Below, piece after piece: positions 1 to 7,080 of a stretch of DNA of 64,000 nt (its first letter is position 1; every line of letters starts with the position of its first letter). This stretch comes from Halomontanus rarus (GTDB lineage Archaea > Halobacteriota > Halobacteria > Halobacteriales > Natrialbaceae). Both the position numbers and the translations under genes were made by a program. Under the pieces are notes generated by a model. The model did no database searches. It was given only the letters and a program-made list of their open reading frames with translations, and was not told the origin of the DNA. Where the stretch lies: positions 2,356,001 to 2,420,000 of the forward strand of contig NZ_CP071597.1 of NCBI RefSeq assembly GCF_017357405.1. Reading direction: 5' to 3'.

Positions 1-384
1 GTTTCCGTGCTCATGTACCACGGCGTCTCGCTGGACGAAGTCATCGCCGAACTCCCCGAGGAGAAAGCGAGCTACGAGGAACCGCACAAGGCGATGTACC
101 AGCTGCTGAAGAAACGTCACGTCGCCCCGCAGTTCGGCGGTCACACCCGGCTCGCACCCGAAGAGAAGGACTATCTCGTCATCGACGAGGTACCCGACAT
201 CTTCCACACCGGCCACGTCCACAAGCTCGGGTTCGGCAAGTACCACAACGTACTCGCGATCAACTCCGGCTGCTGGCAGTCCCAGACGGACTTCCAGAAG
301 AGCGTCAACATCGATCCCGACGCGGGATACGCGCCGATCGTCGATCTCGACACGCTCGACGTGACGGTCCAGAAGTTCTCTTAA
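1..384 (+). CDS. polB: DNA polymerase D small subunit DP1, C-terminal part (5' end outside window)
   Basis: The reading frame is open from base 1, so this is the last ~127 residues of a longer protein. DP1 is the Mre11-like 3'-5' exonuclease subunit of the archaeal replicative polymerase PolD. Visible here are the phosphoesterase-type GHVH motif (followed by KLG) and, further on, NSGCWQ, both characteristic of the DP1 C-terminal catalytic core. The catalytic domain start and the OB fold must lie upstream. Its partner DP2 is encoded ~53 kb downstream in this window, so the two subunits are not in one operon. The family call is firm; the gene symbol follows the M. jannaschii convention. Confidence 0.9.
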   Translation, partial: VSVLMYHGVSLDEVIAELPEEKASYEEPHKAMYQLLKKRHVAPQFGGHTRLAPEEKDYLVIDEVPDIFHTGHVHKLGFGKYHNVLAINSGCWQSQTDFQKSVNIDPDAGYAPIVDLDTLDVTVQKFS

Positions 385-411
385 GGTCCTGCGGTCTTAC
401 GGAAGTTCGAG

Positions 412-449
412 GAGAAAGCCCCGTGCGTTAGCGCGGGGATGAATCCGAC
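412..449 (+). mobile_element. solitary IS1341-type element end (CCCCGTGC hairpin)
   Basis: An 8-bp stem (419-426 with 431-438, one G-T pair) around a GTTA loop is followed by ATGAATCC. This hairpin-plus-ATGAATCC arrangement resembles right ends of haloarchaeal TnpB-only elements as I remember them. No tnpB lies upstream; the preceding bases are the 3' end of polB. It looks like a leftover end 28 bp after the polB stop. Confidence 0.5.
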
Positions 450-570
450 AACGAGGACGCCAATCACGAGTTTTTAGTATCCGTGACAGCATCTCGTAGC
501 GTAAGTACATCGGGCGAAAACTGGAGTTGGGTTGGGGTCTCCGTCAACAAAAAGCAACCCTGCGTCGGAT

Positions 571-789
571 GTTCTACTCACCCATCGCGGGTGAGTTGGG
601 TCGATGGCACGGCCTGTGAGGTGCAAGCGGATACACGAAGCACACCACGCCACCTCTGGTGGCCCGACGCACGACTCACAAACCACAGTCGAGACCCCTC
701 TGGTCTCGATCAGGGTGCCTTCGGGGACGCACGACCGGCGTGCTGTCCCGCGAAGGAATCCTCGCGCTTCAGCGCGGGGAGGATGTCAA
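571..789 (+). ncRNA. orphan TnpB-type guide RNA (omegaRNA-like) region, no tnpB
   Basis: Four hairpins occur in series: a perfect 8-bp stem at 576-583/589-596; a 6-bp stem at 649-654/658-663; a perfect 8-bp stem at 689-696/702-709; and a terminal 8-bp stem at 760-767/772-779 followed by the element end GGATGTCAA. In TnpB elements the 3' end of the gene and the right end of the element encode the omegaRNA scaffold, and sequence just outside the right end acts as guide. Here scaffold-like structure persists without a nuclease gene. Transcription cannot be judged; no strong TATA box is evident. Confidence 0.4.
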
Positions 790-915
790 AACTCTGGGCT
801 CCCGACGTTTTGATTGGCTCCGTCGCCACACCAGCCGTCTCTCGAGTTCCACTCTTTCAACCAACTTCCCTCGAGAAACAGACGCTATCGATTCGTCGGT
901 GCGAGAAAGAGAGAG

Positions 916-1467
916 CTACGGCTCGAGTCGAAATCGGACCGTTCGCCGTCCGTTGAACCGCGGGCCGGGTCCGCGGTCGTCGAAGCCCAGCCGTTCGGCG
1001 GCGTTCTCGAGAGACGGTTCGTCCTGTGGGATCAGCACCTCGACGGCCATCGATTCGCAGGTAGCGAAGCGAACCGGCTCGGCGAGCAGTTGCTCGTAGA
1101 CGTCGCTCGCGCCGTCGATCTGGGTGACGTGAACCGTCTGGTCTCTCGCGTCGAAGCTGACGAAGCCCAGGAGGTCCTCGGGATCGGAACCGCCGTACTG
1201 TGTGTCCGCGCTGTCGATATTCGGATCCGTTTCTGTTCCCGTCTTCGTCTCGGCCGCCGGTTCTGTTTTCGTCTCCGGATCCGTATCAGAATCGGGATCC
1301 GAATCCGTACCCGAATTCGTGTCCGCATCCAGATTCGGGTCGTGTCCTCCCGCTTCGGCCACGCGCACCGTCCGGTCGTGAACGAGGTTCCGCATCACGT
1401 CCGTCGGCGAGTCGGCGATCGCCGCTAGTGCGTCGGCGTCGGCCTCGAGTGCGTCCCGTACGTTCAT
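916..1467 (-). CDS. GNAT-like N-acetyltransferase with low-complexity insert
   Basis: 183 residues. The N-terminus (MNVRDALEADADALAAI) and the C-terminus (ERLGFDDRGPGPRF) resemble haloarchaeal GNAT acetyltransferases; the middle carries LLGFVSFDARDQTVHVTQI, the expected beta-strand region. The substrate is unknown. Residues ~55-95 are an alternating D/S/T/E tract (DSDPDSDTDPETKT) encoded by 6-bp-period DNA that looks like an expansion inside the fold. The start at 1465-1467 is preferred over longer frames because a TATA-like box (1491-1500) lies 28 nt upstream, as expected for a leaderless transcript. Confidence 0.65.
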   Translation of the reverse strand: MNVRDALEADADALAAIADSPTDVMRNLVHDRTVRVAEAGGHDPNLDADTNSGTDSDPDSDTDPETKTEPAAETKTGTETDPNIDSADTQYGGSDPEDLLGFVSFDARDQTVHVTQIDGASDVYEQLLAEPVRFATCESMAVEVLIPQDEPSLENAAERLGFDDRGPGPRFNGRRTVRFRLEP

Positions 1468-1490
1468 CGATGTGTGGCAATGGCACGCAT

Positions 1491-1500
1491 GAACATAAAT
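1491..1500 (-). promoter_or_regulatory. TATA-like box for the GNAT gene
   Basis: ATTTATGTTC on the minus strand, centred 28 nt before the ATG; a typical leaderless haloarchaeal arrangement. Confidence 0.5.
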
Positions 1501-1764
1501 CCCGCCCGAACGGCCGCCGTGATTCGAGTTCACCGATCGTCTCGAGGTCGGTGTTTCGACCGCCTGTGACGTTCGTGGTGGAATCCACGCGTCCATTCTC
1601 TCGACTACCGGTCTCGCCGCTGAGTCTCGAGTTCCGGCCGCAGGATATGTACACGATTTTCCACGAGTATTGGTACCGAAGGGACACAGTTATCTTCTCG
1701 CTCTGGTAACGAAGTGGCACATGAGTGCATTCACCATCTTCCGACATATCTGCGAGGTGCGGCC

Positions 1765-2943
1765 ATGCGCGTCGTAGCGAAGTTCGGGGGGACGAGTCTC
1801 GGTAGCGGCGATCGGATCAACCGTGCGGCGGACTCGATCGCGGCCGCCGTCGAGGACGGCCACGAGATCGCGGTCGTCGCCAGTGCGATGGGATCGACCA
1901 CGGACGATCTCTTAGAGGAGATCACCTTCGAGGCCGACGAGGCCGACCGCTCCCAGATCGTCAGCATGGGCGAACGGACCTCCGTCCGGATGCTCAAAGC
2001 CGCCCTCTCCTCCCGCGGCATCGAGGCACAATTCCTCGAACCAGGCAGCGACGGATGGCCGATCATCACCGACGAATTCGGCGAAGTCGACGTCGAGGAA
2101 ACCCGCAAACGGGCCCTCGAGGTCGCCGACTCGCTCGACGGTGTCGTGCCGGTCATCACCGGCTTCCTCGCGGAGGGCCACGACGGGTCGATCACGACGC
2201 TCGGCCGTGGCGGATCCGATACGACCGCGGTCATGCTCGGCAAGTACATGCGCGCCGACGAGGTCGTCATCGTCACCGACGTCGAGGGCGTCATGACCGG
2301 CGACCCCCACGTCGTCGAGGGGGCGCGAAACGTCGGCGAGATCTCCGTCGACGAACTCCGGAACCTCTCCTTCAGAGGCGCGGAGGTCGTCGCGCCGTCC
2401 GCGCTGTCGTACAAGGACGGCAAACTGGACGTCCGCGTCGTCCACTACCAGCACGGCGACCTCCTCACCGGCGGGACGAGCATCGAGGGCCAGTTCCAGA
2501 GTCTGGTCGATATGCGCGAGCGTCCGCTGGCCTGTCTCACCGTCGCCGGCCGGGCGATCCGCAACGAACCCGGCGTCTTCCAGTCGCTCTCGGCCGCGCT
2601 GGGCGACAGCAAGGTCAACGTCGACGCCGTCGCCAGCGGCCTCGACAGTATCACCTTCTACGTCGACGAAGACGAGTCCGAACGCGCCGAGAACATCCTC
2701 CACCGCGAGGTCATCGCCCAGGACGCCCTCTCGAGTGTCACCGTCGACTCGCCGCTGGCCGTCATTCGCGTGACCGGCGGGGAACTGCCGAACCAGCCCG
2801 GCATCATCAGCGAGATCGTCGACCCGCTCGGCGACGCCCGCATCAACGTCCACGACCTCATCACGAGCGCGACCAGCGTCGCGCTGTTCGTCGACTGGGA
2901 GGACCGCGAGGACACTCTCGAGATCACGCAGGATCTCTTCTAG
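1765..2943 (+). CDS. lysC: aspartate kinase
   Basis: Phosphorylates aspartate, the first step towards threonine, methionine and (via diaminopimelate) lysine. 392 residues. The kinase signature KFGGTS is at residues 6-11, followed by the amino-acid kinase fold with TTLGRGGSDTTA and VTDVEGVMTGDP. Two C-terminal ACT domains (about 255-320 and 327-392) point to feedback control by an end-product amino acid. The ATG at 1765 directly precedes RVVAKFGG; the longer open frame adds 17 residues outside the family. It stands alone, with no other pathway gene beside it. Confidence 0.95.
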   Translation: MRVVAKFGGTSLGSGDRINRAADSIAAAVEDGHEIAVVASAMGSTTDDLLEEITFEADEADRSQIVSMGERTSVRMLKAALSSRGIEAQFLEPGSDGWPIITDEFGEVDVEETRKRALEVADSLDGVVPVITGFLAEGHDGSITTLGRGGSDTTAVMLGKYMRADEVVIVTDVEGVMTGDPHVVEGARNVGEISVDELRNLSFRGAEVVAPSALSYKDGKLDVRVVHYQHGDLLTGGTSIEGQFQSLVDMRERPLACLTVAGRAIRNEPGVFQSLSAALGDSKVNVDAVASGLDSITFYVDEDESERAENILHREVIAQDALSSVTVDSPLAVIRVTGGELPNQPGIISEIVDPLGDARINVHDLITSATSVALFVDWEDREDTLEITQDLF

Positions 2944-3092
2944 TCGGTTCGGAACTCGTCGCCGCGGTTCGCGCCGATTTTCGCCCGGCTTCGTCTCCAG
3001 TCGCTCGCCGAGACGAACGTAACCGCCATCCACCTTGTCGATCGACGGTCCGTCGAGGCCGGAAATCGACCACCCTAATTTCGTTTCAATAG

Positions 3093-3102
3093 GCTATTTA
3101 TT
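3093..3102 (+). promoter_or_regulatory. TATA-like box upstream of the acidic orphan gene
   Basis: GCTATTTATT in a locally AT-rich patch, ~70 nt before the ATG at 3169. This implies a leader of roughly 45 nt. Confidence 0.35.
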
Positions 3103-3168
3103 CTCTGTAATCGGGGTTAACAGGTCCGTAACAAAGGGTAGCGTTGTGGGCGTCTCGAGCGAACAGTC

Positions 3169-3870
3169 ATGAGCACTGACTCGACAGCGCGGGAAGTTTT
3201 CGAGGAGGTCGACCCCGATCCGGACGCGGTCCTCGAGGCCTACGGCGCACAGACACCAGAGGAGCTCGTCGCCGGTGGTGGCGAGCACGAACCGACGACA
3301 GACGAGGAACTCGACGCGGACGAGGCGGCGGCCGACGCCCTGTTCGGCGACCTCTCCGAGGACTCGCTCGACGAGAGGAACTCGGAACCGGAGACACCAT
3401 CACGGTCGGAATCGGAGTCGTCACGATCGGCGGCGGACGCCGTACCTACCGTCGACTGGTCGGGAGAGACAGAGACGACGGTCGACGCCGATATCGTCGT
3501 GATCGAACCGTCGGTAACCGTTCAGGAAAACGACGGACGGGCCGTCGAACGCGACGGAACGGTCCTCGAGCGCGTGCTCGAGGGTGACCTCGTCGAGACG
3601 GTCGCCGCTCGAGTGTCTGGTGGACTGGTAGCGGATTCGAACTCGAACTCGAACTCGAACACGAATCCGAATTCGACGTCAGTTTCGTCCTCGGACTCGA
3701 CTCCGAACTCGTCTTCCCACTCGTCGACGAGTCACCCGTCCGAAGACGAGTTCGCGCTCGTCGGTCCGGAACCGGAGGCAGTCCGAATCGACAACACCGC
3801 CTTCGGCGCCGACGTCGACGACTTCGTCTGGTTCGGGGAGTCCAGTCTCGATCTCGAGCCCGACTGGTGA
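3169..3870 (+). CDS. acidic low-complexity protein of unknown function
   Basis: 233 residues, extremely acidic, with no family I recognise. The N-terminus (STAREVFEEVDPDPDAVLEAYGAQ) looks like a short conserved helix, and the C-terminus ends in a patterned motif (DDFVWFGESSLDLEPDW). A predicted beta region (DADIVVIEPSVTVQENDG) lies mid-protein. Residues ~156-190 are an SNSNSNSNTN-type tract made by 6-bp-period DNA, followed by serine-rich sequence. No signal peptide or membrane segment, so it is probably cytoplasmic. It is monocistronic between lysC and tnaA. Confidence 0.6.
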   Translation: MSTDSTAREVFEEVDPDPDAVLEAYGAQTPEELVAGGGEHEPTTDEELDADEAAADALFGDLSEDSLDERNSEPETPSRSESESSRSAADAVPTVDWSGETETTVDADIVVIEPSVTVQENDGRAVERDGTVLERVLEGDLVETVAARVSGGLVADSNSNSNSNTNPNSTSVSSSDSTPNSSSHSSTSHPSEDEFALVGPEPEAVRIDNTAFGADVDDFVWFGESSLDLEPDW

Positions 3871-3952
3871 GCACGCGCTCGACGTCCGGACCCGTCTGTC
3901 ATCCGGCTCGTCCGTCCGGGAGAGTTTCTAGTCCGGGACTATTCGTGCACTG

Positions 3953-3985
3953 ACCGCACGACAGCTCGCACAGCTGTCGTGCGGT
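3953..3985. repeat. perfect 14-bp inverted repeat with 5-nt loop upstream of tnaA
   Basis: Arms at 3953-3966 (ACCGCACGACAGCT) and 3972-3985 are perfect complements around CGCAC. It lies 83 nt after the acidic orphan's stop and ~174 nt before the tnaA ATG. It could terminate the upstream transcript, form a leader hairpin for tnaA, or be an operator. Confidence 0.6.
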
Positions 3986-4158
3986 GACGTTCGACGGCTA
4001 CGATAGAAGTCCCAAACTGGCGTTCAACGGACAGGGCTGTCGGTCGTCGCCGTTCGCCCGGACCGAGCGATCGATTCTGGACACGGGTGACCCCGTCGGT
4101 CCGTTTCCATCCGGATTCCGTCAATTGCATTGAACTTTCTGCCCGTTGGGGCTCCGAT

Positions 4159-5553
4159 ATGGTCACCTACAGATCGACGATGGTCGAGCGGATCGACCTC
4201 CCCTCGAGAGAAACTCGCGAGCGCCGCCTCGAGGAGGCCGGCTACAACGTCTTCAACCTCGCTGCGGCGGACGTGTTCGTCGACCTCCTCACCGACAGCG
4301 GAACGGGAACGATGAGCAACGACCAGTGGGCCGCGCTGATCCGCGGCGACGAATCCTACGCCGGCTCGCGGAGCTTCGAACGCCTCGAGAGCGCCGTCGA
4401 GGACGTGATGGGGTTTCCGCGCGTGGTTCCCGCCCACCAGGGCCGCGGGGCGGAGAACGTCCTCTACGGAACGCTGCTCGAGGAGGGTGACGTCGTTCTC
4501 AACAACACCCACTTCGACACGACTCGAGCGCACGTCGCGAACCAGGGAGCCGACCCTGTCGACTGCCCGGTCGACGCCGCCTTCGACCTCGAGAGTGCGG
4601 GTGCGGATGCGGGTGCGGGTACGGGTGCAGATTCGGAGACGGACTCTCACGAGTTCGCTGGGAATTTCTCGCTCGAGCGCGCTCGATCGGTCGTCGACGA
4701 CGCCGGCGAGGGAGCCGTCTCCGTGGTTATCCAGACGATCACGAACAACTCGGCGGCCGGCCAGCCGGTGAGCGTCGAAAACACCCGCCGAGTCCGTCGG
4801 TTCGCCGACGAGATCGACGCGACGTTCGTGATCGACGCCTGCCGATTCGCCGAGAACGCCGCCTTCGTCCGCGAGCGCGAGAACGAGTTCTCCGACGCCT
4901 CGATCGACGAAATCGCCCGCGAGCAACTCGGCTACGCCGACGCGGTCGTGATGAGCGGGAAGAAAGACGGCCTCGCGAACATCGGCGGCTTCGTCGCGAC
5001 AACCGATCGAGACCTCCTCGCGGAGTGCAAGCAGCGAGCGATCCTCTACGAGGGGTTTCCGACCTACGGCGGCATGGCCGGCCGCGACATGGAGGCGATG
5101 GCCGTCGGCCTCCGCGAAGCCGTCGAAGACGCCTACGCCACCGACCGGATCGAACAGGTCCGCACCTTCGGCCGACTGCTCGAGGACGCCGGGGTTCCGA
5201 TCTACACGCCGGTCGGGGGCCACGCGGTCTACCTCGACGCGGCGGCTGCACTGCCGCACGTTCCATCAGCGGAGTTCCCCGGGCAGGCCCTCGTCTGCGA
5301 ATTGTACCGCGAGGGCGGCGTCCGAGGGGTCGAACTCGGGAGCTTCGCGTTTCCCGACACCGACCGGCCGGAACTCGTCCGCCTCGCGCTCCCGCGGCGG
5401 ACCTACCACCGCGACCACCTCGAGCACGTCGCCGAGACAGCGAGAACCGTCCTCGAGAAGCGGGAGGCGGTGTCGGGACTCGAGCTGGCGAGCGAGCCCT
5501 CGATCCCCGAACTCCGCCACTTCACCGCAGAACTGCGGCCGGTGTCTCGATAG
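4159..5553 (+). CDS. tnaA: tryptophanase (beta-eliminating lyase)
   Basis: PLP enzyme converting tryptophan to indole, pyruvate and ammonia (possibly also acting on tyrosine). 464 residues. Family landmarks: NVFNLAAADVFVDLLTDSGTG near the N-terminus, THFDTTRAHV, IQTITNNSAAGQPVS, the PLP aspartate region FVIDACRFAENAAF, and the PLP lysine in MSGKKDGLANIGG. The ATG at 4159 matches the expected N-terminus (MVTYRSTMVERIDLP). Residues ~140-162 hold an insert of alternating GADAGAGTGADS encoded by 6-bp-period DNA, in a loop before EFAGNFS. No tryptophan permease is adjacent. A perfect inverted repeat lies upstream. Confidence 0.9.
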   Translation: MVTYRSTMVERIDLPSRETRERRLEEAGYNVFNLAAADVFVDLLTDSGTGTMSNDQWAALIRGDESYAGSRSFERLESAVEDVMGFPRVVPAHQGRGAENVLYGTLLEEGDVVLNNTHFDTTRAHVANQGADPVDCPVDAAFDLESAGADAGAGTGADSETDSHEFAGNFSLERARSVVDDAGEGAVSVVIQTITNNSAAGQPVSVENTRRVRRFADEIDATFVIDACRFAENAAFVRERENEFSDASIDEIAREQLGYADAVVMSGKKDGLANIGGFVATTDRDLLAECKQRAILYEGFPTYGGMAGRDMEAMAVGLREAVEDAYATDRIEQVRTFGRLLEDAGVPIYTPVGGHAVYLDAAAALPHVPSAEFPGQALVCELYREGGVRGVELGSFAFPDTDRPELVRLALPRRTYHRDHLEHVAETARTVLEKREAVSGLELASEPSIPELRHFTAELRPVSR

Positions 5554-5583
5554 CGTTCGGTCCGAATCCCGAGCGTCCGACCG

Positions 5584-5961
5584 TTACTGTCGACCCTGAA
5601 TCGCCCGTTGGGCCTTCTCTACGAACGTCGGCTCGGGTTCGGGTTCGCTCGAGAACCGTTGCATCGCGCGGCCTCGAAGCCCGGTCGAGCGGGTCGACGT
5701 TCCAGATCCGGACCTGGAGTCGGTCGACAGCCAGGACGGCAGCCGCTCTTGCATCTCCGCGCGTTTTTCTTCCTTGAGTTGACTGTACTGTCGCAAGACG
5801 AGCCCGGCACCGATGAACAGACCGGCGTCGAGCAACTCTCGGCGGAATCGGTCGGGGTCCTTTCGCACCGCGATCGCTTTCACCAGCGAGAGGACGCCGA
5901 TACCGAGATACAGCATCGAACTCCGTGCGGGGTCACCGCTGAACATCCGTTGTAACGCCAT
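5584..5961 (-). CDS. small predicted membrane protein, unknown function
   Basis: 125 residues with two hydrophobic segments (about 13-33, MLYLGIGVLSLVKAIAV; and 43-60, LLDAGLFIGAGLVLR), then a charged helix (LKEEKRAEMQERLPSWL) and a disordered tail with EPEPEP before a terminal helix FVEKAQRAIQG. It is convergent with tnaA (30-bp gap) and divergent from the next gene. I do not recognise the family; a haloarchaeal orphan is likely. Confidence 0.6.
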   Translation of the reverse strand: MALQRMFSGDPARSSMLYLGIGVLSLVKAIAVRKDPDRFRRELLDAGLFIGAGLVLRQYSQLKEEKRAEMQERLPSWLSTDSRSGSGTSTRSTGLRGRAMQRFSSEPEPEPTFVEKAQRAIQGRQ

Positions 5962-6134
5962 GCTCGCCGACGTACCACGTCCCGCCAGATAGCTGTTGGC
6001 CCGCGTTCACGGTTTCGAGAACGTTTCGGCTCGAGTCCGGTTGGAGTCGGGTCCTCTCGAGCGCCGCTCGGAACTCTCCTCCGAATCCAGTCTGCACCGA
6101 AATATCGAACACGGTGGCCGACGAGATACCCGTA

Positions 6135-6698
6135 ATGGAGTCGCTTCTCGACCCGGACTCGCTTCGCAATCGTGGAACTGTCGAGTTCAGAGAAGAGCGG
6201 ACGACCGTCGAACGAGAGGGGTTCGACTACTTCGCGTCCGTCGACGGTCTCGTCGCAGTCGGCGTCACGAACGAGGCGGGCGGCGTACTGCTGATGAACA
6301 GCCCGCACGGATGGCGGTTACCGTACGGTCCGGTGGGAGAGGACGAGAACGAGAACGAAGGCGAGAACGAGGACTGGGTGGCCGTCGGTCGTCGCATCGG
6401 CGCGGAACTGACCGGTGTCGACGTCTCGATTTCTCGAGCGGAACGCGCCGCTCGGATAACGCACCGTCTGGAGGCCGGATACGAAGACGGCGAACGTGAC
6501 GGAACCGCACGCGAAACGACGAGCTACGACGTCGTCCTGCGCTCGACCCCTGTGACGGGCGAGCCGATCGACGACGATCCGCGTTTCGGCCCGTGGGACG
6601 AACTGGAACTGGAACTGAACTGGTTCGACACGGTCCCCGACGACGCTTACTGGGACCACGGTGACGCCGTCGACGACATCCGACTGGTCCTCGAGTGA
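6135..6698 (+). CDS. NUDIX-fold-like protein with a degenerate NUDIX box
   Basis: 187 residues. The segment VDGLVAVGVTNEAGGVLLMNSPHGWRLP followed by a helix ending GAELTGVDV resembles the NUDIX fold, but the catalytic GX5EX7REUXEEXGU box is not intact: the Glu-rich REXXEE helix reads AVGRRIGAELTG. Hydrolase activity is therefore doubtful. An ENENEGENED tract from 6-bp-period DNA sits in the loop before that helix. The ATG at 6135 is preferred to the GTG at 6114. Confidence 0.6.
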   Translation: MESLLDPDSLRNRGTVEFREERTTVEREGFDYFASVDGLVAVGVTNEAGGVLLMNSPHGWRLPYGPVGEDENENEGENEDWVAVGRRIGAELTGVDVSISRAERAARITHRLEAGYEDGERDGTARETTSYDVVLRSTPVTGEPIDDDPRFGPWDELELELNWFDTVPDDAYWDHGDAVDDIRLVLE

Positions 6699-7080
6699 GC
6701 CTCGACCACGCCGTTTCGATACCGACCCGTCCTCCCGTCGTTGCGCTCGCCGATTACAGTCCGTGCTCGCTAGTTTTTACTCCGCCCGTCGAACGGACGG
6801 TTTTTCGCTCGAGTGCCACCCTCGAGTGTGCGATATGAGCAGTATGCAGGTGTGAAATCCCTCCTCACCGCAGCAGTGACGCGAACCGACCGAACGAGAT
6901 ACCGTTCCGACACCTCGCGTTTCTCCGGTGATTTGTAGCGTCTACTGGTTTTATTCTTCAATATAGAATAATATAAAACTACATTAGAACATTTTCATTA
7001 TTGATATAATAATTGCATATTATTAAACATACGAACATTTATACAATAGATCTCTAATATCAACGCAACGAGCCATCAGT
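6699..7080. other. gene-free stretch with AT-rich promoter island
   Basis: No gene seen. About 6950-7080 is strikingly AT-rich compared with the surrounding GC-rich DNA and leads into the pilin-VWA gene. Confidence 0.6.
7036..7045 (+). promoter_or_regulatory. TATA-like box for the pilin-VWA gene
   Basis: CATTTATACA within an AT-rich island, centred 40 nt before the ATG at 7081. Confidence 0.5.

Larger units (their letters stand above)
385..915. other. gene-free stretch with insertion-element ends and structured RNA-like DNA
   Basis: No convincing protein gene. The open frames here are short, rich in R/S/P and unlike haloarchaeal proteins. It holds two different hairpin ends typical of haloarchaeal IS200/IS605 (TnpB-only, IS1341-type) elements at 412-449 and 760-789, plus a chain of stem-loops between 571 and 779 (see separate entries). 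Confidence 0.6.

Noticed and set aside
483..956. 157-codon open frame read as a TnpB fragment
   Set aside because: No RuvC or zinc-finger motif; composition is like random high-GC frame; the region is better explained as structured element end.
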